A program made the translations under genes and the position numbers. From contig OW051469.1 of assembly GCA_932521025.1 (NCBI GenBank), forward strand, positions 8,506,398-8,570,397: 64,000 bases of DNA, given 5' to 3'. The stretch is from Oscheius onirici (Eukaryota > Nematoda > Chromadorea > Rhabditida > Rhabditidae). Each line of letters starts with the position of its first letter. The stretch's first letter is position 1. The notes beneath the pieces are model-generated. The model searched no databases. It was not told the DNA's origin and saw nothing but the letters and a program-made list of their open reading frames with translations. This document shows positions 34,069 through 46,086 of this stretch, one piece after another.

Positions 34069-35315
34069 ATGAGCGTGCCGCGTTTTCTCGTTACAGCAGC
34101 TTCAATCGCTTCGGGAGGAGTGATTCTAGCGGCTCTTCTGGTCGTTGGAACTCTACTGAATGACATCAATGGATTCTACAACGATGCTCTGCACGATATT
34201 GCCGAGTTCAAGGTACTGGTCTCTTTACCCATCTCAACCTCAAACCTTTCAGCTTCACGCTGACGACGCCTGGAGAGAGATGATCATCAAAAACTCTGGA
34301 ATGTCCTCGAAAGACCCAGCTCCCGCCCTTCACGGAATCTTCAAAAGAGCCTCCGGTTCCGGGCAATGTAATTGCGGAGCTCAGCCGAACAACTGTCCTG
34401 TCGGTCCTGCCGGTCCACCTGGAGCTCCAGGAGAGCCGGGAACCGATGGCCAGCCAGGCCAAGCCGGTCGTGACGGCATCCGTGGCACCAGTGTAATGAC
34501 TGGAAATCCTTCCGAGTGCATAAAATGTCCGGCTGGACCTGTCGGTCCACCTGGCGAGCCTGGGCCATTGGGAGACCCTGGCCAGGACGGAATCGACGGC
34601 CAGAATGGAAATCCCGGAAAAGACGGAGATAACGGAGAACCGGGAGCCGAAGGAGACGCCGGAAGGGACGGCATGAAGGGAGCTGATGGAGCTAGAGGAC
34701 GCGATGGAATGCGTGGAAAGAGGGGCAAGGGAGAGCCCGGACCTCAAGGTAACTAGTTTTTACAAGTTCGTAGCTATCAAGTCGAGACAAGTTAGATTCT
34801 ATAGATTACTCAAAGTTGAAAGTACCGTATACTCGAAAGTCAAAACCGCCACGGCTGCGCACCAACTTCTAATCATGGGGCGTCGATACGCAGCTGATTG
34901 TCAAACCGTCCTGCGTATAGACGTCTATGGCTACTTTAGAGTTTACGGTACTATTCAGTCCCCTTGCAAAATGACCTATATCTGCCTCCAGAATCAATGA
35001 TCTGCACTCTCAGATCTTTCTGTGCAAACTGGACTGATAAAAAATAAAATTTCAGGACCTCCCGGCCCCGAAGGACCTCAAGGAAACGCCGGCCAGCCCG
35101 GCAAAAACGGTCAGGATGGCGAGCCCGGCCAGCCGGGTAACGACGGTCCGAACGGCACGCCTGGAGCGCCAGCAATGGACGGAGAACCGGGAGATGCAGG
35201 TGGTCCTGGTATGCCTGGTTTGGACGCTGCCTACTGTCCCTGTCCTCCTCGAACTCCCAGTTTTGTCGAGAGTCACGACCAGAAAATGCTGGCTCCCTAT
35301 GGAAGAATGGTCTAA
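34069..35315 (+). CDS. nematode cuticle collagen
   Basis: Structural protein of the extracellular cuticle. Three exons (34069-34212, 34253-34748, 35056-35315) give 299 residues. Residues 1-60 form the nematode cuticle collagen N-terminal domain with one membrane/signal segment ([16 protein letters not shown]) and the conserved DAWREMI helix. FKR near residue 85 is a furin/BLI-4-type cleavage site. Gly-X-Y blocks follow, broken by Cys clusters ([14 protein letters not shown]) and closed by CPCPP; these Cys place it with the usual disulfide-linked cuticle collagens. A non-collagen tail ends in GRMV. AATAAA lies at about 35328. Intron 2 holds one end of the TGCGCACCAACT MITE family at 34856. Confidence 0.95.
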
Positions 35316-35455
35316 ATTATTCTTTCGAAATAAAGCCTCTTTATTTACAAAAATTCGTGTGTAAAAGCCCGTGAAAAGTGCCCGAAATTGGGTTTAGCGA
35401 GTAGGTAAAGTGACAGCGCGCGGAAATGAATCACAGAAGAAGAAATCACAGAAGA

Positions 35456-37621
35456 CTAGGCGTAGCGACTGATATTGCGACGATTCCCGTGTTCTCGACT
35501 GATATCGTCTAGCTTGTGCTGGCTGACGGCATCTGCGTAGTTTAGATCTCCAAGACGGCTGCCGTGAACTGAGGAGCCTCGTGACGCCGCCCTGAAATTT
35601 GATAGATTACTGTTGAGAAAAAGAAGACTACATCAACAGTTTGTTTTTATAGCTATTCCTTGCAAGATACAATAACCGACAAAAAACAGTGGATACAGTA
35701 ATCAGCGTAGTTTTAGCTTGGGTTACTGAAACTAGAAACTGAAACTTTTTCGGATACTCTAAAATTAACATTCTCTAAGGTTACTGTAGCTAAGGAGGCT
35801 CTTCTATAGCTTTTACTGTAGCTTTCAGAAATGACAATATTTCCAGAACGCTGTACAAAAGAATTGTTCTCCTAAACTACTGTAGCTGTCAGTATCTTTT
35901 CCAGATTATCGTAGCCTTCCTCCTAACCGATTACTGTACCAGCCTCTCTCAGAGAAACCTTACCTAAACATGACATCGTTCGTCTCCAAATTGTTCAGTT
36001 CCAGCATTGACGGTTCTGCTAGAAGCGTATGCTGTCTCGTATGTGGCAGGGGCGGCTGTGCCGAATGCCGATCCAGTTGTTTGGCTCGATTGTAGAAGAA
36101 GACTCCAAGTATTGCCATCATCATTCCGAACAGATTTGTGCCTAAAGTCGGCATTAAAATGTTTTAAAAGGATAATTTACCTGTAACCGGGTTATGGAAG
36201 GTCATCAGAGCCGATACGATAATGATAATTCGTTTTGTGGTTCCCGCCACGGAATATGAGAGCGCCGTCAGCTTGTGTATGAGACTAAAGGCACAGAGAT
36301 TTTGCAGGAAGGACAGAACGCCAGCATTGAGCATCAGGAAGATCATCCAGAAGTCGGGAGTCGATGTGGGTTCCTAAAAATGCAGTAGTTACACACTAGT
36401 TTTTTAAAGTTTTTTTATTCAGACGTAGCTTAGTGGTTAAGAGCTCCGTTTAGACTAGCAGTCCCGTGTTCGGAACCGGACATCATCAAATTTCTTTTCT
36501 TTGATTTTGAAGCGTTATGATCCCCTTTTGGGCAATTTTTTTTTGAAGAATAGGAATAAAAACCTACATCGCTGGTCAAAGAAGCAATCATGGTCGCGGC
36601 ATCGTTGAAGAGCCAGAAGGGAAAGAAGATGACGGCTGCCAGCTGGCTATTCATGGCAAGGAGACGAATTGGATGGATGTCCGAGTCTCGGAGAAGCTAA
36701 AATAGCTAAATGTAGCCTTTTCCACAAAAAAGCTCACTTTTTTGACAAGAATGTTCAGCAGAGAATAGGTCCCGGTCGAGAAGAGAGCCGTGGCTAAGGC
36801 TGTAGTCGAAAACGTCATTTCTGTGGCTGAGGCGATGATCACACCGGCTACAATTGGCATCAATGAGACGTAGACCTAAATTTTATATATTTTTAAAGAA
36901 AAATGGGAAAAAATACCCTCGGGGACTGTTTTTCGTGTAAGATAAAGTGGCTGAAGACGACGGCAAAGAGTGGCATCGAAGCTTTGACCGTGTGAGCATA
37001 GGACACTGACACTTTCCATAGCGTAAAGTAGCTACTGGCCACGGCTAGGGCTTTTCCTGAAAAACGGGAGTTTTGAGGGTAGATTTAATTCTAATCAGTA
37101 AATGGTTGTTGTTGGGCACTTACGCTACTGCACGAGTCGTTAGAGACATTTTTTTAGTTTTATTTCCGCTCTACGGGAGCTTTACGGCTGGTTTTTGAAA
37201 CAGAAAACGGAAAAGTACTTTTTGGGAGCAAATTCTTAGCGAAATTCTGGCTAATGTTGTCAAATTACTTCTACAACCTCGAGTCATTTTTTCCGTTCTA
37301 ATATGACCGTTTTAGAGCTTCAAAATTTGTAACTTACCCAAAGAAATCGGCACGAGATACCTCCTGTACTGCATTTTGGTCAAATGGGCCGTTTTGATGT
37401 CCCAATAGCGAAGAACCGGCTGTGATAATAATGGTACGAGCATCAGATTTGACAGGGCCAGGGTCGAAGGGAATGGATAGTTCTAAACCAGCATTTCTTG
37501 ATTTAAACAATGTCGAAACCTGTAAAATCTTCTTGTTGAGGATGCTGGAGCTGGAACTGATGACATACCAACAGAGACAGATCAGAACGACCTTCGTGCT
37601 AAAGTGTACATTCGCGAGCAT
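35456..37621 (-). CDS. SLC35E-like sugar-phosphate/nucleotide-sugar transporter
   Basis: Multi-pass Golgi/ER transporter of the TPT/nucleotide-sugar family. The start ATG at 37621 opens LANVHFSTKVVLICLCWYVI and SSSSSILNKKIL, the typical first membrane helix of SLC35E. Then comes NYPFPSTLALSNLML after a TTTAG acceptor. Later exons give KALAVASSYFTLWKVSVSYA and HTVKASMPLFAVV (SVSYAHTVKA-type motif), PIVAGVIIASATEMTF, LSFLQNLCAFSLIHKLTALSYS and NLFGMMMAILGVFFYNRAKQ. The tail is Ser/Arg-rich and ends at 35456. The intron at 36380-36565 has a tRNA-derived sequence. 3' to the gene's last introns, TACTGTAGCT motifs recur (35780-35890). The transported substrate is not determined. Confidence 0.85.
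36424..36486 (+). repeat. tRNA-derived sequence in SLC35E-like intron
   Basis: Plus-strand TAGCTTAGTGGTTAAGAGCT (A-box and D arm) and GTGTTCGGAACC (B-box-like). The anticodon stem is not well formed, so it is a tRNA pseudogene or SINE head. Confidence 0.45.
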
Positions 37622-38286
37622 TCTTCGTCTAGTTTTTTGTCCTCCCTCGCATTCCCAGGAAAAATGGTGGCTGAAAATGGAAAAATTGAAAGAATTTGGT
37701 GAAAGTGAGTGGCGGAAAGGGAAGGAAATGAGGGCGGCCGGTCTAGGAGAGATCTTGATCTTGGTGTGGATAAGATTTTCACCCTCGGAAAGCGACAGGC
37801 ATGTTTTTGGCGTAATCTAGAAGGGAAACGTTGTGCTTATGATATGGGACAGCGAGGCAAAACATGGAGAAAACGGGTCTTTCAATTGATTTTCGTGATT
37901 TTTCTGTTGATTTTTTTTTGAATAATAGCGCATAGTTCTATCACGTTCCACTTCATTTATGGAGAATATTTTTTTGCATCAGGCCTTTAGGCTCTAAAAA
38001 TTTCGAAATTATCGAGATTTTCATATTGAAACTGCCCATTTTAGACCGACAAGGATTATGCAGTTAGCGGAACGTTCGGATACATTAATTAACTGAAAAT
38101 ATAACGGAGAAAAGTGCAGAGAAACATGACTGAAACGAGACAGATTAGTACATAAGACAGCAACAAACATTTTGGATACGTTCTTTTCATTTACTAAAAC
38201 AATAATGTTGTTTTTTGTATTATACAAAGCTGAAACCAGGGGGTGTTTTAACAGACAAAAAAAGCCAATTTTTGAGAAAAACAGAG
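37622..38286. other. intergenic, no gene recognised
   Basis: Open frames such as 37709-37921 (+) are short and lack domains. AT-rich sequence near 37900-38230 is probably the 3' flank of the SRP receptor gene. Nothing else is supported. Confidence 0.4.
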
Positions 38287-39494
38287 TTATTCCTTGACGA
38301 TGGCGCGAAGATCATCGAGTCCGGGCACTCCGGCAGCCGAACAGACGACAAATTCGACGGGTTTCGGCAGATCGGCCCATTGGAAGTCATCAGCCGTCTC
38401 CGTCAGAGTTCTGTTGTTGCTGGAGCCGTCAGTTGTGGTCAGAGCGGCGGCGCGGGACTTGTTGATCAAGCCAATCTCCTTTTCCAAGGTGGTGCTGATG
38501 ACCTGAAGTTTTTTTTTGAAAAGTTTGAAGAAAAAAGATCTGACCTGCTGCGTCTTGGCCAGACTCAGGTCCTGCTTGTTACAGGCAACGACGATGGGGA
38601 TCTGAAAGTTCTTGATTAGTATAAATTTAGCTGGTACAACGACTTTTCATGAGTGCTATTTTGCGGTTAGAAAGTGGGCTATTTTGAAGACTTGGAAGAT
38701 GAAAAAGCTCATATTTTCCATGAATTTTTTTAACCTTTCCCGGTAAAATGCAAACCTTTGCTAGGGTGATCCTTGATATTTTGGCTTAATTTTTTACCGA
38801 TATACGAGCTAACAAGTTTTAGCAAGAAGCATCTGTTAACGTCTCTGTAGTTTGTTTGGCAGTTCATTGATATCTAGAATTTGAAATCGGCAGCAGTTTT
38901 GACTGAGGATCAGTCGTACTTGTTTGTTTAGATGAGTCTTTTCTCTGTGTTTAATCATCACCCCTTGCAGCTAATTTTTGACAAAGAAAATAGCAGAAAA
39001 ATCCTACCTTTCTAGCACTCTCCAGAGCGACATCATAGAGGAATTCGGCAACATCACGGGCTCTCTTCGAGAAGGTAGCCGAATCGACGACGAAGACAAT
39101 CTTCTTCAGAGCTCCGCGTTCCTTTCGAAGCCACTTTTCGACGAGCTGTTTGCGGAGTCTCTCAGCTCCGGGAAAGTCGACAATCTTCAGCGGGCGGCCC
39201 TTAATGTCCAGCTCGACATAATTTTCCTGAAGTGTGTCCATAAAATAGAATAAACTGACATACCTCTAGAGAAGTATAGGTGACGGGTTCGGCGTTTTTG
39301 TTGGCAATTTTGGAGAAGACTTGCGTCTTGCCGGAATCGCTCAAGCCGACGATCAAGACCGTGTCGCTGGCTTTTTTCGTCAGAATTCTGTAGATGAGGT
39401 AGAATGTCGTCGCCAGAATTACGAAGATGGCCATGGCGACGGCCAGAACGCCAGTGTCTGTGAAGGAGCCCCGTTCTCCGAGAGAGCCGGCCAT
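38287..39494 (-). CDS. SRPRB: signal recognition particle receptor subunit beta
   Basis: ER membrane GTPase that anchors the SRP receptor alpha subunit during co-translational targeting. Exons: 39494-about 39267, about 39229-39008, and about 38601-38287 with one splice near 38545-38503. The N-terminal membrane anchor reads TGVLAVAMAIFVILATTFYL. The G domain follows: G1 GLSDSGKTQVF, G3 VDFPGAERLR, G4 CNKQDLSLAK and a G5-like CSAAG near the C-terminus. These features and the length match SRPRB. The ATG stands 2 nt after a TTGTTCCAG acceptor-like site, as for a trans-spliced start. Its 5' end lies 439 bp downstream of the SMG9 stop on the same strand. Confidence 0.93.
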
Positions 39495-39932
39495 TTCTGG
39501 AACAAAAGTTGTGAAATTTCATGGTTTCGTGTTGCTTTGCTTGAGATATTCAAGTTTTTTCATTGAGAAAGAGTTATTGTGAAACTTTTATTCGAAAGAG
39601 AGAAATATGAAAAGCTCCTGATAAAGGGTGGTGCTGCATACATTAAGTTACGAGAGATTGCGTAAATTTTACCCAATTTCGCATAGTCGAAAAGTGTGCT
39701 ACAAGGAAGAAAAAGAAAGCAAAAAGCCGATGAGAAACCGAAACTATTGGGCCAAATGCAATTCTAGTCATTTTGAGATTTCCTTTATCATGAAGGTAAA
39801 ACGGAACACTAGAAAAGTATGCGACTGTTTTGCAACAGCTTGACAATAAAGACAAACCACAGAAAATGTACAACTTTATTAAATTTAAAAATACCCGTAA
39901 ATACAGTACCCGTCTATAAAATCCCCATTTTC

Positions 39933-41634
39933 CTAGCCAAAATAGCTCGACAGCTTATCGATAGCGCCGGCAAAGGCCGCCTCTTTCCAGATGTATCGGG
40001 CCAGAAGAAGCCTCAAATCTATTTTTAGAGCAAATTCAAAAACTAACCAATGCTTTTCCGTAAAAAGCTGCTCGGAAAATGGATCCTGTGGCATGGCGGC
40101 CAAATGGAAGCGCATTTTTCGAATTCCCTCATCGAATTTTTCGACTTCTTCAGCTTCTAGAGCTCGCTCTTTTTGGTGGTGATCTAAAAGCTTTCTTTGA
40201 GAATTGAAGTAAAACTGACGGGAATGAAGTTGTGAAGCTGCATCTTTTCGCGGTTTTAGGACGGAGAGCAGGAAAAGAACGGAATCGTCATTATCTGATA
40301 CTCGTAGCCTATAAAAATGATTTAATCTGGCAAAAAAATTAAGATTTTACTTGAGAGAGTCCGAGAAAAGACGTCGAATGAGCTGAATACGTTCCTTTTG
40401 GACCTCGTAAGCAAAATCGACAGAATTGGCTCGGACGTGGACGAAAACTGTAAAGACATTGTTTGTCAACTGAAAAAGAGGGAAAACTTACCAATGTTCG
40501 TTTTCCTGGTGAAATTCAGCGACGGTAGGCCGTTGACGTGATTCAGATTTGCTCGTAACATCTCGGCCGTTCGGAGAATCTGCAAGAAGAGCGGTAAGAC
40601 TGAGGAAAGAGTGGTATTTTGACGTTTGATTTCATGAACTCAATTTCGTTTGCTGGAATTTTCTGCCTTTTCTAGCAGTAGGTTTTGCCTTTTTTTCCAA
40701 GAAACAAGAAGAAAAGCCATAAAAGGAACCTAACCTTGACCAATTCCATGTCGACAGTATAATCGGAGCAGACGAGAAGCGTATTGGAGACTTGTAGAAG
40801 GAAGGCGACCAGCTGAAGACATTCCACATAGGCCGTCGTCTCGCTCCGCTCGTCACTTTTCCGCGAATGTCTGCACGTATCTTCTACTATGCTTGAGCTG
40901 TTCGTGCCCTAAAATACCTTTATTTTTAAAAGTAAGTGGCTAAAACCTGGCAATCGAGAAATATTCCACGAGATTTGCTCACATAGACGTAAATTTTAGT
41001 GGTTTGGTAGCGGGAAGACTCGACGGCTTCGCGGGAAGCTGGTCGAAACACGTAATATCTTGAAAGTGCAAATTCTTGGGGAGAAAATTACTAAAAAAAA
41101 TACCTGTACTTGTCCTGAGGACTGTTCCCTGCCAGCATGCTCAAAATGGTCGATTTTCCGACAGTTTGAGGTCCGATGGCTGCCGTGACGGTAAAGTGTG
41201 GATTTTCTTGGAGATATTCCTGATTTTTTAAAGGTATTTTTAAGCAGAAATTATCGACAAACCATGATAGTTTCCTCAAACATCATCCCGTCGTTGATTA
41301 GCCGCCGGGAATCGAACATTTCTCGTTCTGCCGGCGCTTCACGCGGGGAAGGAAGAACTCTTGTTGTTTGTTGGACTATAATTTCGTGTTTTAAGCTAAA
41401 AAAAAATATAAATTTACCTCGTTGTCTTTCTCGAGGCTCTGCCTCTGATCTGGAGGCTATGGCCACAACCGGCCGTTTTTCTTCTTCTCGCGGACGGGAG
41501 AGCAGCATACTCGGCTTCGGAGTCGTCGCTCTAACGTCTGCTGAAGACGTTTCAACCTTCTGACCCTGTTTGGCTTGGGAATTTCCGCTGAAAAAGTCGT
41601 GAGTCTTGCCGCCGCCGCGTCCGCCTCTCTTCAT
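39933..41634 (-). CDS. SMG9: SMG9, nonsense-mediated mRNA decay factor
   Basis: Regulatory subunit that with SMG8 controls the SMG1 kinase in nonsense-mediated decay. The start ATG at 41634 opens an Arg/Gly-rich disordered tail (MKRGGRGGGKTHDFF). After two small exons comes the G-domain P-loop AAIGPQTVGKSTILSMLAGN, then YVFRPASREAVE and IYVYVSKSRGIFLDCQ, which align in order with SMG9 GLQGTGKST, YVFRAQS and ERIVFLDTQ. The C-terminal block QLFTEKHWLVF matches human ILTEKNWF. About eight exons; the stop is at 39933. The helical middle is shorter than in vertebrates. It is divergent from DPH2. Confidence 0.85.
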
Positions 41635-41932
41635 CCTTAAACGAGTGCTTTTCAAGGTTATTTTCGGCTGGAGAATAAGTTGCAAACGCCAGTATTTGTT
41701 TTGCATGAAAAATGGAGAACTTTTTTGTGACGAAAAGGCCTCAAAATCAAGAATTTTGAACACGTTGAAGGCAAAATACGGTAGCTAAATTAATGCGTTC
41801 GCAATTGCGTACAAAATTATTGGAACGAATTTGAAAAAAGCTTCTTTGTTTGTCTCAATTTTCTCTTTTCTTTCCTTCATTTTTTCACCGTTTTTACCAA
41901 AAAAATATTCCTTTTCCAGAAAAAGAAACATA
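41635..41932. promoter_or_regulatory. shared upstream region of SMG9 and DPH2
   Basis: Only 298 bp separate the two divergent start codons, so both promoters must lie here. A CTTTTCCAG acceptor-like site at about 41912-41920 precedes the DPH2 ATG by 13 nt. No TATA box is evident. Confidence 0.5.
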
Positions 41933-43855
41933 ATGGCCGAAGAGCCGGCCGCTTCAGTCAGCCAATTTTTCACAAACAGTGATTTTACGACACACGAAAA
42001 GGCGGATAGTTCACAGGTTTGTTTTTTCCTTTGAAATTCCTCTCTTTCCAGGCGGCAAAAGTCGAAGATCCACTGCTTTTCTTCGACGTAAACGAGACGG
42101 CGTCTTGGATTCGGACGAATGCTTTCAAAAGAGTAGCTCTACAGTTCCCTGACTCTTTTCTACATTACGCCTGCTTTGTTTCCGAAAAATTGGTCAAACT
42201 TGTCGGTGATTTGAAGACTTTCGTCCTTGCCGATACGTCCTACAGAAGGTTTGCTTCTTTATTCTAAAACCACTAATAAAATTTAGCTGTTGTGTCGATT
42301 TTGTAGCGGCAGCTCATGCCCGTTGCGACGCCCTCGTTCATTTTGGAGATGCCTGCCTTTCCAGCCCGGCCACAGAGATTCCGTGCAGGTATTTTTCATA
42401 AAATCCAAGTTTTATAGTATTTGCGCAGATTTGTCCTTGGTCGACTCCCAATTTCGCTGGACGACTGCTGCGACCAGCTGAGCAGCCATCTTTCCTCCCT
42501 AGACCAAAAATCGGCCATTATAATCTCGGATTCTGCGTACGATTATGTTCTAGGTTAGTTTTTCGCTTATTTTTCAAAAATTAGCTTTAGATGAACTAAC
42601 AAGATTTCTAAGGAATAAATTCCCATCAAAATCCTTCTTCGAGTCGCGGGTCGTTTTGAACAAAGCTCATTCAGAAACGGTACCGTTTTCCAGTTATAAA
42701 CGCCAACTTTCTTCAGAAACTCGTGCTAGGAAGAGAAATAGACGCAGAATTGGACAGCGAAGAGCCTCTGGTTGTTTTCATAGGCGCTAGTTCAAGCTCA
42801 TTACTACCAATTTGGCTGATGACCTTTCCACAAATTGATACTGTCGTCTCTTACGACCCGGTTGAGAAACGAAGCAGTGCTGAAAGGTGTGCTTTTTACT
42901 AAAAAAACTGACCAAAGTCAAACCACCAGCATAATTATGATAAGCCCGATTTATGGCAACAGTGGAAGTTTTGATTAAAAAAGAGTTTCCCTCGACCTCT
43001 GCAACCAGCTACAGCGCCATTTTTCCAGAAGTTACTCTACACGGCAGCTCCGAAAACGTCTGTTCATGGTGGAGAAGCTGAAAGATGCCAATTCCGTCGG
43101 TCTCGTCGTTGGAACTGTCGGTCTCGAAGGACATCGGGAAGCCGTTTCTCGAATGCGCACTCTGTGCAAAGCCGCTGCCAAAAAGATTTATGTCATTTCC
43201 GTCGGAAAAGTGTGTTTTATAGCTATTTTTTTAGTTAAAAAAATTCCAGGTAAATGTGCCAAAACTATCCAACTTCTCAGCCGATATCGATGTCTTTGTG
43301 CTCGTCTCCTGCCCCTTTGGAATTCTACTCGACACGACCGACTTCTACAAGCCCGTCTTGTCACTTTTCGAGGCCGAGGTGGCTCTGAATCCGAGCAATT
43401 CATGGGCAGCTGGAGCCGGATGGACGGCCGACTTTTCCAAGTTTTTACATGGTTCGTTTCCTTGGATTTTCATATTTGCTTATTATACATATATTGTAAC
43501 TGAATTTTATTCGTCGATCGTAGAAAGTTAACTAGGAGTACTGTGTTTCTGACGAGTCCTAACACACCAGTCCTTTAAACCTTTAAAGCCCGAACTTTTT
43601 CCAGATTCGATCGGCGAGAGCACAGAAGAAGGCGACATGAGTCTGCTGACGGGCAAAGTTCGCGTCAAACCGGCCGATCAGACTGAAAACGGACGTTTAG
43701 AGGAAGGACAAGTAGCCCTGTACACGGCTGGAGACTACTTCAAGCAGCGCAGTTGGCGCGGATTGGACGACTCGATCAGGACGGAAGAAGATACCAACGT
43801 GACGGAAGGCCTAGTCGGAATAGCTGCCTCCTACGTTACGGAACCGTCGAAATAG
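41933..43855 (+). CDS. DPH2: diphthamide biosynthesis protein 2
   Basis: Partner of DPH1 in the radical step that begins diphthamide synthesis on elongation factor 2. Exons begin at 41933 and 42052 and end with about 43604-43855. Early motif KRVALQFPDSFLHYACF matches the DPH1/DPH2 family VALQFPEGLL. TSYRSCCVDFVAAAHARCDA carries the first iron-sulfur-type cysteine region and is followed by LVHFGDACL. The late block reads VLVSCPFGILLDTTDFYKPV, with SLFEAEVALNP after it. The C-terminal RSWRGLD and VTEGLVGIAASY are the DPH2 ending. About six introns of 40-50 nt. It lies head-to-head with SMG9. Confidence 0.92.
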
Positions 43856-44265
43856 TTTTTTTTGCAGTTTTTCAGATTGTTATTATTATCTTCGTTTGTT
43901 GTTATTTTACAGAGTAAAATTATATTCAAAATGGGGGTTGAATAGAAATTTACACGTCACCAATCGTGATGTATTTCTTAGTATCGATCTCATTTTTTGC
44001 CCAGTTTCTTCTGGGAATTAGAGGGAAAAATAGGAATTAGAGATCTTATCTTGATTAGATTTGACAACTGGAAGAGAATAGGAGCAAAATCAAAAACTTC
44101 AAACTCGGGAAGTAGGCGGGAATTTAGAAAAAGAATGAGAAACTTGTTGAGTATCGCTTCAAGCAGTTTATTGGGTTCTCCAGGAAAGCGACACTGAAAA
44201 ACTTGGACAGTAGCAAATTTCAAGCCCACTGTTTTAGCTTTTTCTTGGAAAGTACAAATTACAGA

Positions 44266-45611
44266 ATGGACGTCTTGTCCATCCAGCAGATTTCCATCGT
44301 CAACGATCCGATCCTCCTGTTGGCTTCATCAAATGGAGGACATTATCGAATTTATTTGCGGTTTTTGGTAGGGAAACACTGCTTTTGAAGCACTAAATCG
44401 GGTTGCAGAATGATGTACAGAAGGGGAATATGCCGCTCTTCGGGACATTCACTTCTGAACTGGCCGAGTTTCGGGTTCAGGAGATTGGAAAAATCGAAAG
44501 CATGTGCAAGCCCATTCCGTGAGTTTCCGAGAGTACTCGAGTTGTTTCTGTCTCTTTGTCCCTCAGTCTGTCATTCATGTCAGTCTATGTCACCCTGCTT
44601 CTCTGAATTTCTGACTCTGTCTCTCTATCCACCCGTCTCCCTACAGTTTTCGAGGTCATAAAAACAATCCTTTTCAGTCTGCAGAACGACCCAGAATACG
44701 CGTATTGGAACGAGAGAGGAGCCTATGCCGGCGACTTTATCTTCTTCGATTTCTTTTTCAAGGAAAAGGCAAACATTGTGATTGTCCGCGCTAAAATGAT
44801 GGACGACGTTAATAGAATCTTCTCTCAGTGGACCGGATTATGGGAGTCTGAAATTGCGTCCATATCAAGATTTTGCTTCACTCTGCGCCAGGTAGGAGAA
44901 TGATACATCAGAATACTGATTTTTTTTATCTTTTAGGGCGAATTTGAAGTGTGGGACAGCAAGAACTTTGACAGTTATTGGCTGGGAACGGCGGTCAGTC
45001 ACCCAAAGTTCCACTACTGCTCCGTCTGTTTCAGTACTCTTCCTATCGTAAGTTCAAACTATTAGCTAAAACCACACAATTTTTAGTCCGATATTGTCTA
45101 TCAACAATGCGGTCATGGCACTTGTGAATATTGCTTCCGTCGCTGGGAGAAAGACACCTGTCCCATTTGCAGTGTACTAAGTAAAAACCAAACTGTCTAT
45201 CAAAAAAATTTCTGCTTGAAGTGACAAGGCACTACAGAGTTCGCAATAGGATCACACCCTGTCCCATTGATGGATGTCATCGGCCTTTTGAAGAAAATCA
45301 TTACATGATGGTCCCATGTCGGTAAGTTGTGTTGGAAAGAAATAGATACAGAGGGAGAGACAGAGTCAGGTGGACGGAAAAACAGAGAGTCAGAGGGACG
45401 GAGAGATAGAGAGTCAGAGAGACAGGGTTTTATATAATCTAGACGGCCAAAAGTTTCTTCCAGCTGCCTCCTCACTCACAGCTTCAAACCTTTCGAAATG
45501 GACCGTTTCATCGGTCAACAGTGTCCGTACAAAACCTGCCAACGTCGAGTAGAAGCTGTGAAGAAGATCTATGTTGACCGAGAGCCATCAGGACATGAAC
45601 AATTCCGCTAG
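44266..45611 (+). CDS. RING-finger protein, probable E3 ubiquitin ligase
   Basis: About seven exons from ATG 44266 (one nt after an ATTACAG acceptor-like site) to TAG at 45609-45611. A C3HC4 RING spans HYCSVCFSTLPISDIVYQQC, then GHGTCEYCFRRWEKDTCPIC. A second possible zinc-binding region follows: CPIDGCHRPF, PCRCLLTHSFKPFEMDRF, QCPYKTCQRRVE. The region before the RING is mixed and unrecognised (AYWNERGAYAGDFIFFDFFF). I cannot name the family beyond RING; E3 activity is inferred. It starts 410 bp after DPH2 on the same strand, too far to claim an operon. Confidence 0.75.
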
Positions 45612-46086
45612 ACTCTTTTGTAGCTGTCTTCAGAATTATGGTGAGTTTAAAAACTAAGGGTCAACAATTGGTCTCTTCTGTCTTTTTCTGTGCAATAAAA
45701 CTTTGATTTTAATTTTCTAATTCTTGATTTGGGCAGCGGACATCAGCAGCAAATTATTTAGACAAGATTGCCGGGATTATCGCCCCAAGAAACTTTTCAT
45801 TAGTAGCCAGAGCAACACGAAGTTAGTAAGGGGGGGGGGGGGTGACGAGTATTTGATGAGCTCTGGAAGGGAAGAGAGTATCATATTGGCCAGCGCTCCG
45901 TTGTAGCAGCAAGTCGGGCTGAGCTGGAACTGCGCTAGTGCTTCTGCTTCCTCCCATGTTCAGCACAAGCCAATGTTAAAAAAAAGCCTAAATGAGAAGG
46001 AAAAACCAATACGTTTTATAATTTTAAAGATTTTATCAATATGTATCGGATAAGAGTGCATAAGAAAAGAAGAAGGCGGTAATTAC
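45612..46086. other. intergenic with a G(11-13) run
   Basis: Contains a poly-G tract at about 45830-45841 and AT-rich sequence that may be the 3' flank of the minus-strand nuclease gene. No coding frame is supported. Confidence 0.4.

Noticed and set aside
34208-34747. Minus-strand open frames opposite the collagen exon
   Set aside because: Gly-Pro-rich coding complements give long Ser/Pro/Gly frames; the plus-strand collagen is unambiguous.
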